Positions 55,017 through 64,000 of a stretch of DNA of 64,000 bases are shown one piece after another. This stretch comes from Brachycybe producta (taxonomy: Eukaryota; Arthropoda; Diplopoda; Playtdesmida; Andrognathidae): assembly GCA_036925085.1 (NCBI GenBank), contig JAUPFP010000010.1:5250996-5314995 (forward strand), written 5' to 3'. A program made the position numbers and the translations under genes. Under the pieces are notes generated by a model. It saw nothing but the letters and a program-made list of their open reading frames with translations. It ran no database searches and was not told where the DNA came from. Numbering within the stretch: the first letter of the stretch is position 1; every line of letters begins with the position of its first letter.

Positions 55017-56994
55017 TTGTCTTTAAATATTAATTGCCTTAGGTCCAAGATTCATGAGCTTTCTACCTTAGTTGAATTTTATAGCCCTGTTCTTATAGCT
55101 ATATGCGAGACTAAGCTGGATAGTACATTTCACTCCAGTGAGCTTCTCCTTTCTGACTATACGATTTATCGTAAAGACCGTGATGGGTATGATGGTGGAC
55201 TCTTGCTTGCCGTTCTCTCCTCTCTCCCATCCAAGTTGCTTTCTCTTGACTCTTGTCTTGGTGAGCAGCTTTGGATCCAAATACAGATGGGTTCTTTTCT
55301 TTTAATCATTGGTTGTTACTATCGTCCACCTTCTAGTGACTTTAACCTCATTACTCTAGATTCCTTTTTAGCATCTGTTGTGGTTTCTCACTCTTCCTGG
55401 AATATCATCCTTCTGGGTGACTTCAATTTTCCTTATATTGATTGTGTCAATGGGTCCTCTCCTTTTCTTCATGGAAATAATTTTCTCAATTTGTGCAATT
55501 TATATTCCCTGAGGCAGCTAATTAATTCACACACTAGAGTTACGCATCACTCCTCCTCCTTACTTGACTTGTGCCTAACTACTCTTGATGATAAAAACCT
55601 GGGGGTTTCGGTAGCTCCTGGAATTAGCGATCATAGTTTGGTTTTGTTATCGTTAAATCATATCCCCAATCCTTCCTGCTCGAAACCCCATCATCACAGA
55701 AATTTTTTTTGTGCTGATTATTCTAAGATTGCACCTTACTTAGCCCCTCTTTTGTCTAAACTTCCTACATTTAGTGAACTGTTAACTTTGTGTACTGACA
55801 TCAACGTCCCATGGCTTAATTTTATGAATCTTCTGACATCTGCTATTGATAAGTTTATTCCTACTTTTACCCATGGTAAACAGAGGTCCCATCCCTGGAT
55901 TACTCAAGAAATTTTTGGACTTGTGCGATCTAAAAAGAAGGCTTATGATCTATCCAGGATTTCACCATGCCCTGCTAATTTCACGAACTTTCATAATATT
56001 AGGGGGTTATTAAAATCTTCCATCCGCAAGGCCAGGCTTTGCTACATTAATTCTATCACATGTTCTCATACTGAGAATCCTCTTTTTTTCTGGGGATTTA
56101 TTAAATCCCTTTCCGAATCTTCTTCTTTCCCTAGTGTTCTTCAAACTCCTACTGGTCAAATTTCAACTTCCTTGGAGATGGTCTCCTATTTTAACGAATT
56201 TTTCTTATCAATATTTGACTCATCTACTGCGTCTTCTCAAGTTCCTGTTAACTCAATGTTGGTTAGCTCTTTCAATATAATTACTTTTGATTCTGTGGGC
56301 CTAGCCAAAATTCTATCATCCTTTAAAATTTATTCTGCCCCTGGGCCGGTGAGATCCCCCCTTATTTATTAATAAACTTAATTATTTGCTAGCCCTTCCA
56401 CTTTCTAACTTGTTTAATTTTTTTATGTCTCAGGGCTCTACCCCCTCTGAGTGGCGTTCTGCTATTGTCATTCCAATACATAAAGGGGGCAAACACAACC
56501 TTGTTGCTCAATATCGTCCTATTTCTCTCATTTCTGTCTTTGCTAAGACATTTGAACATGTTCTGGCTTCTGTCATTTATGCTTACTTAAATTCTAATAA
56601 ACTTCTTAGCAATCTTCAGTTTGACTTTAGAAAGGGGCGGAGCTGTGAACTAGCACTGATAGATTGTGTAGATCATTGGACTCGTACTATCGATTATGGT
56701 TCAGCCATGCATGCTGCTTTTATTGACTTTAAAAATGCTTTTGATAAAGTCAATCATAACATTCTGTTCTCTAAGCTATCTAAATTGGGCATTGGGGGCA
56801 ATTTGCTCTTGTGTATTCAATCTTTGCTTTCTGCCCGAATGCAAAAAGTTCGACTTAATGGGATTTTTTCATCTTGGGGCTTTGTCTCCTCTGACGTCCC
56901 TCAGGGCTTGGTGCTGGGTCCTCTACTCTTTCTATGTTATATTAATGATCTGCCCAATGTATTAACTAGTTGTGTGTCGATTGTTTGCTGAAGA
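55017..56994 (+). pseudogene. LINE endonuclease-reverse transcriptase
   Basis: APE endonuclease motifs in order: NINCLRSK (~55028), CETKLD (~55105), YRKDRDGYDGG (~55168), YYRPPSSD (~55318), LLGDFNFPYID (~55410), LDLCLTTL (~55563), SDHSLVLLSL (~55630). RT: SAIVIPIHKGG (~56458), YRPISLISVFAK, LQFDFRKGRSCELAL, AFIDFKNAFDKVNH (catalytic Asp, ~56725), PQGLVLGPLLFLCYINDLP. A stop at ~56370 and a frameshift near 56985 break it. After the frameshift the FADD box reads FAED (~56985-56994). No clear ATG precedes NINCLRSK, so the N-terminus is incomplete or truncated. Confidence 0.88.
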
Positions 56995-57017
56995 TGTGGT
57001 GTTGTTTTGGGGGTTGG

Positions 57018-57020
57018 TAA
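57018..57020. repeat. Target site duplication TAA (left)
   Basis: TAA left of the TIR transposon; the same TAA at 58185-58187 on its right. Confidence 0.65.
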
Positions 57021-57146
57021 CACTGGTCAACACTATTTTTGCTGACTTATATCCGAGACTTGTTTCTGACTAATTTTGGGGTTCTGAACTCTGATATCAC
57101 ATTGGTTTTTGCACATCACGTCAAGTTTTTACACTATGCCATTGGA

Positions 57147-57560
57147 TCAATCTCCATATAAAAGTACACGATTACAATGTTTTTCGTGGTGATGGTACAT
57201 TGTTCCATCATGGATTAGTAGTTTTTGTATGTAGGCCCTTTTTGGAGTGTTTAAATTCAGGTTTTTAACATTCCACCAGTAGTCTGCCATCATGTGGGTA
57301 TCCCACCTTCCTTGGTATCGCTCCTCCATAGCTTTTATATCATAATGGAACCTTTGAGATGATGAGCAAGGCAGCTCATCACTTAATAACCTAAATTTTC
57401 AGGAAATGTATCAAGATGACTGTTGAGAAAATAAACCTTTCTTCTCATGTTGCAACACATGCTTCAACTTAGGGATTGCACACTTTACGTGGAGTCCAAG
57501 ACTTGTCCTGGTCTCCAAGTCTCACTTGAAAGTAAGCCACCTGCACCTTCTTCACAAAAT
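57147..57560 (-). pseudogene. Transposase remnant of the TIR transposon
   Basis: Minus strand pieces in several frames: RLGDQDKSWTPRKVC (~57515), FLNSHLDTFPENLG (~57400), then FHYDIKAMEERYQGRWDTHM and MADYWW (~57330-57260). I recognise these as belonging to a protein widespread in arthropod and other invertebrate genomes, of the HLDYFPENLG / ERYQGRW type. The central part is missing, so this is an internally deleted copy. Confidence 0.65.
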
Positions 57561-57756
57561 TGCTAAAACTCATCCTTTGACTGGGTACAATGAAGCTTCC
57601 ACATACTTAACAAAAGTTTATATATATAATATCCCAGGTCTCTGTGTGTGTGGAGTAACTGTACAAAACCATTGAAGCACGTCGGAATTTATATAAATTT
57701 GAATAAATGAACCGTTTTTTTTTCTCAAGGTCAACTATATGTTGAACTTTTCCTTT

Positions 57757-57865
57757 GGAAAGTGTAGAAGGGGAGAGAGAGAAAAGTGGGAGGGGTGAGG
57801 GGAACAGGTTGGAAAGTGTAGAAGGAAAGAGAGAGAAAAGTGGGAGGGGGTAACTGAAATTGAAA
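57757..57865. repeat. Two 54-bp purine-rich tandem units
   Basis: ggaaagtgtagaagg...gagagagaaaagtgggaggg at 57757 and 57811, followed by a poly-A run (~57875-57892). Confidence 0.85.
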
Positions 57866-58187
57866 TGAAAAAAGTAAAAAAAAAAAAAAAAACGACACGC
57901 ATGTGCACAATTGCCTGTGAATTTTGCTTCCATCATTTATGATGGGTTACCCCACTAGTGTATCTAGACTATTCAAACACTTTCTTCTAGCAGCAGCCAT
58001 TGCCTAAGTTACAATTACAACAGTTGATGAACAAAAACCTGAAAAATAAAACATGCCATAGAACAAAAACGGGATGTGCTATGTAAAAACTGATTTTATT
58101 TTTGAAATCAGCACCCCAAAATTACTTAAACACAAGTGTCAAATCTTAGTCAGCAGAAAAAAAGTGAAAAATTGTTGGCCAGTGTAA

Positions 58188-58884
58188 TCACTCATCTAGT
58201 CCTGCTTTTCAGAATGACCTATCTAGCTTGCTCGAGTGGTCTGTTGCCAATCACCTCTCCATTAATATGACTAAATCTAAATTCGTCTGTTATTCACTCA
58301 GCAGGGTGGACCACCCAGTTTCATACTTCATAATATTGTGTATTTAGGGATTTCCTTGAGTTCTACTCTTTTTGGATGGCCCATTGTCGCATCATTACTA
58401 CTAAGGCCAGTTGAATTCTTGGACTTTTATGTCGATATTTTTTTTGTCCTGCTCCTATCAAAATGATGCTCTGTAAATCTCTTGTTTGATCCATCCTTAA
58501 GTATGGGGCATCAGTATGGGATCCTTACACGGCTTTTAACATTGATCTTATTGAAGCTATCCAAAGAGCAGCCGCAAGATTTATTTTAAAAAATACAATT
58601 TTAGTGTTAACTTTGGTGAACTAGTGTCCCTTCTTAATCGCCCCCTGCTCAAGGATCATAGAAGGGCCCATCGTTTATTCCTTGCTCGTGCTAAAATTGC
58701 TAACAAAACATTTTTACTTTCCGGTCGTTTTTCTCCTATTGTTAATATATGCCCACGACGTGGTTCATGCTGTGTTCGTTACAAAGTCCCTTTTGCTAAG
58801 ACTAACCCATATTTCTTCTCCTTTTTTCTTCAAACTGTCCAGGATTTAAATGGGTCTCCTTATGTTATTACACCGAATTGCTGA
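58188..58884 (+). pseudogene. LINE RT C-terminal region
   Basis: PAFQNDLSSLLEWSVANHLSI (~58208), NMTKSKFVCYS, then a stop-ridden part, an AARFIL block (~58570), and an open segment 58624-58884 (LLNRPLLKDHRRAHRLFLAR). Continues the RT interrupted at 57020. Confidence 0.8.
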
Positions 58885-59388
58885 GTTTATTTATTTTATT
58901 ACTTTTTCTGTAATATTTACTTGTTTTTTTATTTTCTTCGTATTCCCAGTTCTTACCAGTTATTCTGTCTGGCCATTTTGTTCGTTAGAGCTTTTAGATT
59001 TATATGTTAGTGAAATATTGATGGTATTTATTTTTGTATTGTTGTTATCTGGTTGGGATATCTATCTATTTATCTATCTATTTGCGTTATCCTCATATCT
59101 GTTTAATATGTGCTTATTCTACTTTTTCTTATTTGAGGGCACTCTTTTCAGAAGTGATCTTGCCATGTACTGTACTTGTTGCTATTAATCATGTACTGTA
59201 TTATATTGTTTTCTATTTTAATATACATAATGTAATTTAATAATTATGAATTTATTTAGCATGTAATGTAATGGTTAGATCCACTACGAGGATTAATTAA
59301 TGGTGTTCCTATTCATGTATTGTTTCACCCTCCCCCGTTGGCATCTTGGGCACTTGTGCCTTTTACCATTGTAACAATAATAATAATA
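58885..59388 (+). other. LINE 3' untranslated region
   Basis: T-rich, non-coding, ending in the (TAA)n tail. Confidence 0.6.
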
Positions 59389-59924
59389 AAAACAACGGCG
59401 GCTTGGCGGCTAAAATACCATTAGCCACCTCCACTATTGTTACCATAAAGATTCTACCATTGTCTGTCTTTTTAGGGGTAGATACATGGCGTGAATCTCT
59501 ATGCAAAGACTCAGGAAAGAGATCACGATTGAAAATTACTTCTGCAGACTTACCACCAAGTCTGCAGTTGGGCATTATGAATTTTCCACCCATTTCTCCC
59601 TGAGCGACCGCCATCTGTCCATGACAGACAGGCTGTGTCCCGTCCTGGGGTCTGTGGGCACCCAATTTTTATTCCTTCGAATCAGGCTATCATTCCACTT
59701 GAGAGATTGGCCTGCTCTCTCCCACCAGGGCAGGGACTCATAGAGTCCCTGTAGAATCCTAGTGTCTACTGGTGCCTCAAAAAAAGCTTGCACCACCTCA
59801 AAAGCCTTTGGTTTCCTCGGATAGAGGTTATACCGGGGCTGAGGTGCTTCCTCTTCCTCAGTCAGTAGAGTCATTAGCCAAGAAGGACTGACCGGAAGTT
59901 CCTGGATGGACATCATCCATTATC
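59389..59924 (-). pseudogene. Conserved 3' exon (first part) and acidic tail (element G)
   Basis: Minus strand: RYNLYPRKPKAFEVVQ (~59830), PWWERAGQSLKWND (~59710), STPKKTDNGRIFMVTIVEVAN (~59480-59420). It ends at the LINE tail. Confidence 0.65.
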
Positions 59925-60840
59925 TCACTTCCTCTTGGACTCAGCATCACACATCTCACTGGAGTCTGAGGAGGTTTCAGGGCCACCAAGGCCATCTTCC
60001 TCATGAACTCTACACGTGGGAACATACGGCTTCAAGTTATCAACATGAAACTGGTCCCAGACCTTCCGACCATACCCATCTACGCATTCTACCTCACAGA
60101 CCAGGTTGGAAATTTGCCGGACCACCGTACCTAGTTCAGCATTGTACACAACGTTCCACTTCTTAGCTTGGCTGAGCTTACCAGCCAAATCCCTCATCCA
60201 GACCTTCAAACCAGGCTGGTACAGGGGTGGCTTCACCTGGCCAGCATCATACCGGCTCTTCTGTTTTTTCTGAGCGGCCACCAAATTTTGACGAGTGCAC
60301 TCCTCCACGGCTTGCTGGTCATGCAAGTCGCAGACCGGACCGTTAGGAAGGAAATTATCAATCTCCAACCTTGGTTCACAGCCAAACAACATTTGGTACG
60401 GAGACACTTCCACACTCTTCTGCACCGTAGCCATTTGCCATACCGGGTGAAGTAGTCCACAATGATCAGCACATAGGTGACTCCACCCACAGATGCAGCA
60501 AATGGTTCAAAGAAGTCCATTCTCCAGGCATGAACTGGGTACTCTGGACCTATCGATTGCAAGAATCCTTGAGCTGTTAGGAACTGTAGTACTCTCTGAA
60601 ACACCAAGCATGACATAACATACTCCACTGTGTCATGTTTCATACCTAACCAGTAGAAACGAATACGCAGCCGTTGGTATGTCTTGTACACTCCGAAGTG
60701 ACCAGCTTCGGAGCTATCGTGCAACTTCCGCAAGCAGAAGGCTTTACATGACCTCGGCACAACCAACACCGTTCTAGTGTAATTCTGTATAGATTTGATG
60801 GCAAACAGCAACCTGTCTGCAACCACAAATTTGAACATAA
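59925..60840 (-). pseudogene. Integrase lacking most of its core (element G)
   Basis: Minus strand. Zinc domain (LHDSSEAGHFG, ~60720), MDFFEPFAASVGGVTYVLIIVDYFTRYG, then at ~60437 a jump to SVEVSPYQMLFGCEPRL. About 320 bp with the second catalytic Asp and the Glu are missing. The C-terminal module FHVDNLKPYVPTC (~60030) remains. Confidence 0.85.
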
Positions 60841-62116
60841 GTTCGAGTCGGGATTGGTGTGGAGCTCATTCCTTACCTTGAAGCACCAATTGTCACTGGC
60901 CTGCTCCATAATCCAATCCACCTCAGAACAGACCCGGTAAATCACCTTGCCAATGTCTGCCTCGACGTGTTCAGGTAAAGAAGGATTGTCAACTTCATCT
61001 ACTAGATACCGACTCAAGCAGTCAGCATCCTCATGAAGTTTCCCCTTCTTAAACTGAATCTTATACCAGTACTCCTGTAACTGCATTTGCCAATGCCCCA
61101 ACCTGCCCTGCAAATTTTTGACAGCCTGCAATTGACAGAGCTCATGGTGATCAGTTACGATCACAAAGTCCCGGTTAAAGATGTAAGGTCGGAATTTACC
61201 CATGGCAAACATGATCCCAAGCATTCCTGCTCGGTGACAATATACCGTGTTTCCGGTCCTTTCATGAGACAGCTAGCATAAGCCAGAACCCAAGGAGCCT
61301 TGTCCTCAGGAAACTTCTTGTATACTTTGACACCTAGACCGTACCCACTCGCATCGGTGTGAATTAACACCTCACCACATGGAGCATACATGGTGAGTAC
61401 CGGTGCTTTGGTTAAAAATGCCTTTAACAGCTCGAACGCTAGACCACACTGCTCCGACCAGTCAAAGGACGTATTCTTTCTAGTCAGATTATGCAGTGGC
61501 CTTCCGACCTTGATGATGTCCTTAATGAACCTACAGTAGTAGCCGGCCAGTCCTAGAAAACTTTGGACGGCGGTCACCGTTGTAGGAAGATTGAACTCTT
61601 CAACTGCTCTCACAAGTCCCGGATCCGGAGCAACTCCCTCAGCACTCACAATATGACCAAGATATTTGACCTTGTCAAACACAAAGAAACACTTCTTCGG
61701 CTGGAGTTTCAGCTCCACCCCTCGTAACATTTCTCAGGACAGTACCTAAGTGTTCAAGAAACTGCTCAAAGGTGTTCCCAAAGACAATAATATAGTCCAG
61801 GTACACCAAGCAGCTCTCCCAATTGTCTCACCAATAAGAGGTCTAACGCTATTTGCATAGTGGCCGGAGCAATACAGAGTCCGAAAGGCATTTTTCAAAA
61901 CTCAAATAGACCTTGAGAGCAAATGAATGCTGTCTTGTCAATGTTTTGCTCTGCCATCCTGACCTGCCAGTAACCACTAGCAAGGTCCAGGGTTGCGAGT
62001 TCCAGAGAATCGAGGGCATCATCGATGCGATGTAGCAGGTACTGATCTGCTTTTGTCTGGGCATTCAGTCGCTGATAGTCCACACAAACGGAAGCCACCA
62101 TCCTTCTTGCGAACAA
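60841..62116 (-). pseudogene. Reverse transcriptase and RNase H (element G)
   Basis: Minus strand. RT: RLNAQTKADQYLLHRIDDALDSL then LATLDLASGYWQVRM (~62000-61965). The YLDD box reads YLDY (~61797). RNase H: HTDASGYGLGVKVYK (~61360) and TDHHELCQLQ (~61150). Frameshifts near 61900, 61730 and 61200. Confidence 0.88.
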
Positions 62117-62803
62117 GTAAGATAGGGTTTACATATGGACTATGCGAAGGTTGGATTACCCCTGCATTCAACATTTTCGCTACCTCTTCTCTCTCGATTG
62201 CACGTGCCACTGAAGCGATTCTTCGTAATCCCTCCCGCACCGGAGATAACCCACCGGTATCAATCGTATGTTTGACGAGCGGGGTTTCCCCCAGTTCTGT
62301 ATAATCGAACGCAAAATGATCATGGCGTTCCAGCAGGAACTTTCGAAGCTGTGCTGCCTCTTCAGGCTTCAGACTAGTTCTGATTTTAAGGCACTCTTCG
62401 AGAGTAGGATCTACTTCCAAGTTGAGGACCCGGCGGCCTTTACCAGCTGCCCCTCTCAACTTAACTGGAAGCTCCTCTGTCCGACCATCTCCATGAGTGG
62501 GGTCTCCCCCTCTCAACTTAGATGGACCGTCCAGTCCCACCACAAGGGCTGCCTCCACAGCTTGAGCTGTCACCACACCCTCCTCTGTTTTCAGAGCAAT
62601 GGGTACGTTGGCGACATTTTAAGACAGATGTTGTAAGTGCCTTCCTCAGTGGCCTTGGCAATACCTGCCACCGCTAACAGACCACGGCCACCTAAAGCTT
62701 TATGATGAGGCTCTACGAGAAGCAGCTGTCCAGTGCCAGCATGCTCTATCAAGCTCACAAAAACCACCTTCTGCTCATGAGCTGATAGCCATACGTTCTC
62801 CAA
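62019..62803 (-). pseudogene. Protease-RT linker (element G)
   Basis: Minus strand: VFVSLIEHAGTGQLLLVEPHHKA (~62730), KPEEAAQLRKFLLERHD (~62360), TPLVKHTIDTGG. Frame change near 62600. Confidence 0.85.
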
Positions 62804-63794
62804 CAGTCACAGGGAACAAACATCCCCGCTCCTAATTGGAGAACTGGTCTTAGCAAGTGCAGGCAACACAATGTTGACCACCTTACCAGGATCTGCAGGC
62901 ATGCCTTCTGGTATCCCAAAAGGAGGGAGTAGAAGAGGCTCCACAAAATCGTGAAGCTTCGCCAACTCCTCCAACAATGAGTTCAGAAGGTGTACTTCTT
63001 GTGAAGCACCCTGCAAAAAATGATCGGCCAGTGCTGGCATGAAGAGCATCTGGATGTGCAGTCCAGATGTCTTCCCGGAAATATATTTTCTGGCTCACAA
63101 CAATCAACATCAACCCAAACCGAGAAGCCAGGTCAACACCTATAATGGCTTCTCTTTCACCCTCAATGAGTAGATGGGTTTGTATAGACCCCCTGTGGAT
63201 TGACATATCCACATACAAGACCCCTATCATGATGGAGTACCCGCTCATGCCACAGAGGCATGAGGTGAGGTTAACCTCCTGCACCAGTAACCCCATCTCC
63301 TGTGTCACCGACATGCTCATGACCGAAACCTCGGCCCTAGTGTCGACGATCAACTCAAAAGCTGATTGTTCATCGACAACAGAACACATTGTGCCCCGCG
63401 CAAATAAGCACGGCACTGTAATTCAGGTATGGGAAACCGTCGTTGCCCAACATTACGTTTCCGAGTCTCATCCATCTTCCCGTCCACTAGGAACAGTCAT
63501 ACCGGATGCTCGGGGGTATGGGTACCAGTCTACAAACTAGGAGACCTACCAGGCCTGGGCAACAGCATGGGCACACCAATGCCTGAAGCCCTCGTAATGC
63601 CCGTACTTTTCAGACCTTCTCCCCTACGAACAGGGAAGAAAGGTGCCACCCAACTCTCCAGTTGGGTCAGCGCAGCTTCCAATGTGGGGCTTGGCTTCAG
63701 AAACACCCAACAGGTAATTTCCAGGTCCGCAGACCTCGCCAAGGCACCCCTGCTTCAACAAAGATTCCCATGTACTTGGACACTGCCTGAAGGT
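62804..63794 (-). pseudogene. Aspartic protease and gag-protease spacer (element G)
   Basis: Minus strand. The active site motif reads DTRAEVSVMS (~63345), with Gly of DTGA replaced by Arg, so probably inactive. IIGVDLASRFG (~63135) follows. The spacer (SADLEITCWVFLKPSPTLEAA, ~63700) is cut at 63794. Confidence 0.86.
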
Positions 63795-64000
63795 TGTAAC
63801 GTCCCGCCTGGACCGTTACAATACCGCGGTAAATAAAAACGCTAAAACGCTCTCACTAACCGGTGACTCAAGCTTCGACATGGGGATGGGACCGTACCCG
63901 TAGCCGCCTCTCCCACGGTGAACCTTGGGTAGTGTTGGTGCGGAGCTTTCTCGATGGTGATACACGACGAAAATGCCGCATTGTCGAGAGAGGCCGAAAG
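63795..64000 (-). mobile_element. 3' end of a subfamily A LTR (element H), partial
   Basis: Minus strand ...GGGACGTTACA ends at 63795 and matches 12703-12910 and 31552-31735. The splice donor is mutated (GTTAGT, 63855-63860). The LTR and its element continue beyond the window. Confidence 0.85.

Larger units (their letters stand above)
57021..58184 (-). mobile_element. TIR DNA transposon inserted in the LINE
   Basis: 1164 bp. Terminal inverted repeats begin CACTGGTCAACA (left) and, reverse complemented, CACTGGCCAACA (right), and continue through TGCTGACT after a small indel. Flanked by TAA. LINE sequence resumes directly on the right (PAFQNDLSSLLEWSVANHL). CACTG ends with a 3-bp duplication suggest an EnSpm/CACTA-type relative; that superfamily call is tentative. 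Confidence 0.75.
54736..59388 (+). mobile_element. CR1/Rex1-like non-LTR retrotransposon (LINE)
   Basis: Plus strand: short 5' part, endonuclease, RT, C-terminal region, 3' UTR and a (TAA)n tail (~59375-59388). It lies inside element G and is interrupted by a DNA transposon (57021-58184). Without the latter it is about 3.5 kb. The clade call rests on the APE-type endonuclease, RT motifs and microsatellite tail. Confidence 0.85.
50211..63794 (-). mobile_element. Gypsy element G (subfamily B), split by a LINE
   Basis: Minus strand. 50211-54735 holds 3' LTR, ORF2, intron and end of the 3' exon. 59386-63794 holds the rest of the exon, integrase, RT, linker and protease. The two exon pieces are adjacent parts of the same exon when compared with B1 (around 24590-24620), so one element was cut by the LINE. 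Its gag side is cut at 63795 by LTR H. Confidence 0.82.

Noticed and set aside
57012-57020. A 2-bp TA duplication (mariner-like) for the TIR transposon
   Set aside because: TAA on both sides with termini at CACTGG fits better; the TA reading leaves unequal ends.
63195-63540. Plus-strand frame opposite the G protease
   Set aside because: Antisense shadow; the minus strand has the retropepsin motifs.

Overview
This is animal (metazoan) genomic DNA. The only host gene recognised is the last two exons of a P-glycoprotein-like ABCB transporter (6547-6960, with a GT-AG intron). Everything else that can be identified is transposable elements, mostly decayed Ty3/gypsy (Metaviridae-type) LTR retrotransposons inserted into one another. 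No rRNA, tRNA, CRISPR or bacterial gene was seen. Introns, a LINE, a TIR transposon and a zinc-finger tyrosine-recombinase element all fit an animal. The species cannot be named from the sequence.

Layout. 1-5984: 3' half of a plus-strand gypsy element (A1): integrase, a candidate intron full of repeats, a long accessory ORF (ORF2) and the 3' LTR. 5985-6187: scrap of another pol. 6190-7500: ABCB gene end. 7661-10830: decayed plus-strand gag/protease fragment (L). 10870-12640: minus-strand ORF2 fragment (M). 12703-32258: minus-strand gypsy element (C) split by the 12.5-kb plus-strand element B1 (16707-29234). The outer LTRs of C are flanked by the same 4 bp, CTGG. 32920-36560: minus-strand pol (J). 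36565-37964: truncated zinc-finger/tyrosine-recombinase element (YR1). 37965-42695: plus-strand pol plus LTR (K). 42840-44073: very old minus-strand gypsy remnant. 44450-48060: second recombinase element (YR2, minus). 48515-50210: plus-strand gypsy remnant (D). 50211-63794: minus-strand gypsy element (G), split by a CR1/Rex1-like LINE (about 54736-59388), itself split by a TIR DNA transposon (57021-58184, TSD TAA). 63795-64000: start of one more minus-strand LTR (H).

The gypsy family is the dominant theme. Consensus order: LTR, primer-binding site, leader array of ~70-bp units each carrying a GGAC/GTCC hairpin, gag (CCHC knuckle), aspartic protease (DTGAEVSVMS), a linker domain, RT, RNase H, integrase, an acidic tail, a conserved exon, an apparent GT-AG intron again filled with accgt/cggt repeats, ORF2 (about 950 aa, disordered and basic with a conserved C-terminal domain), polypurine tract, LTR. 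All LTRs looked at keep a short hairpin whose stem sequence differs between subfamilies while pairing is kept, and most keep a GTAAGT splice donor about 60 bp from their 3' end. All copies are broken by stops, frameshifts or deletions.

The strongest candidates for something new are ORF2 with its intron, the covarying LTR hairpin, and the YR elements, which carry an upstream array of ~87-bp repeats and two palindromic sites downstream of the recombinase.
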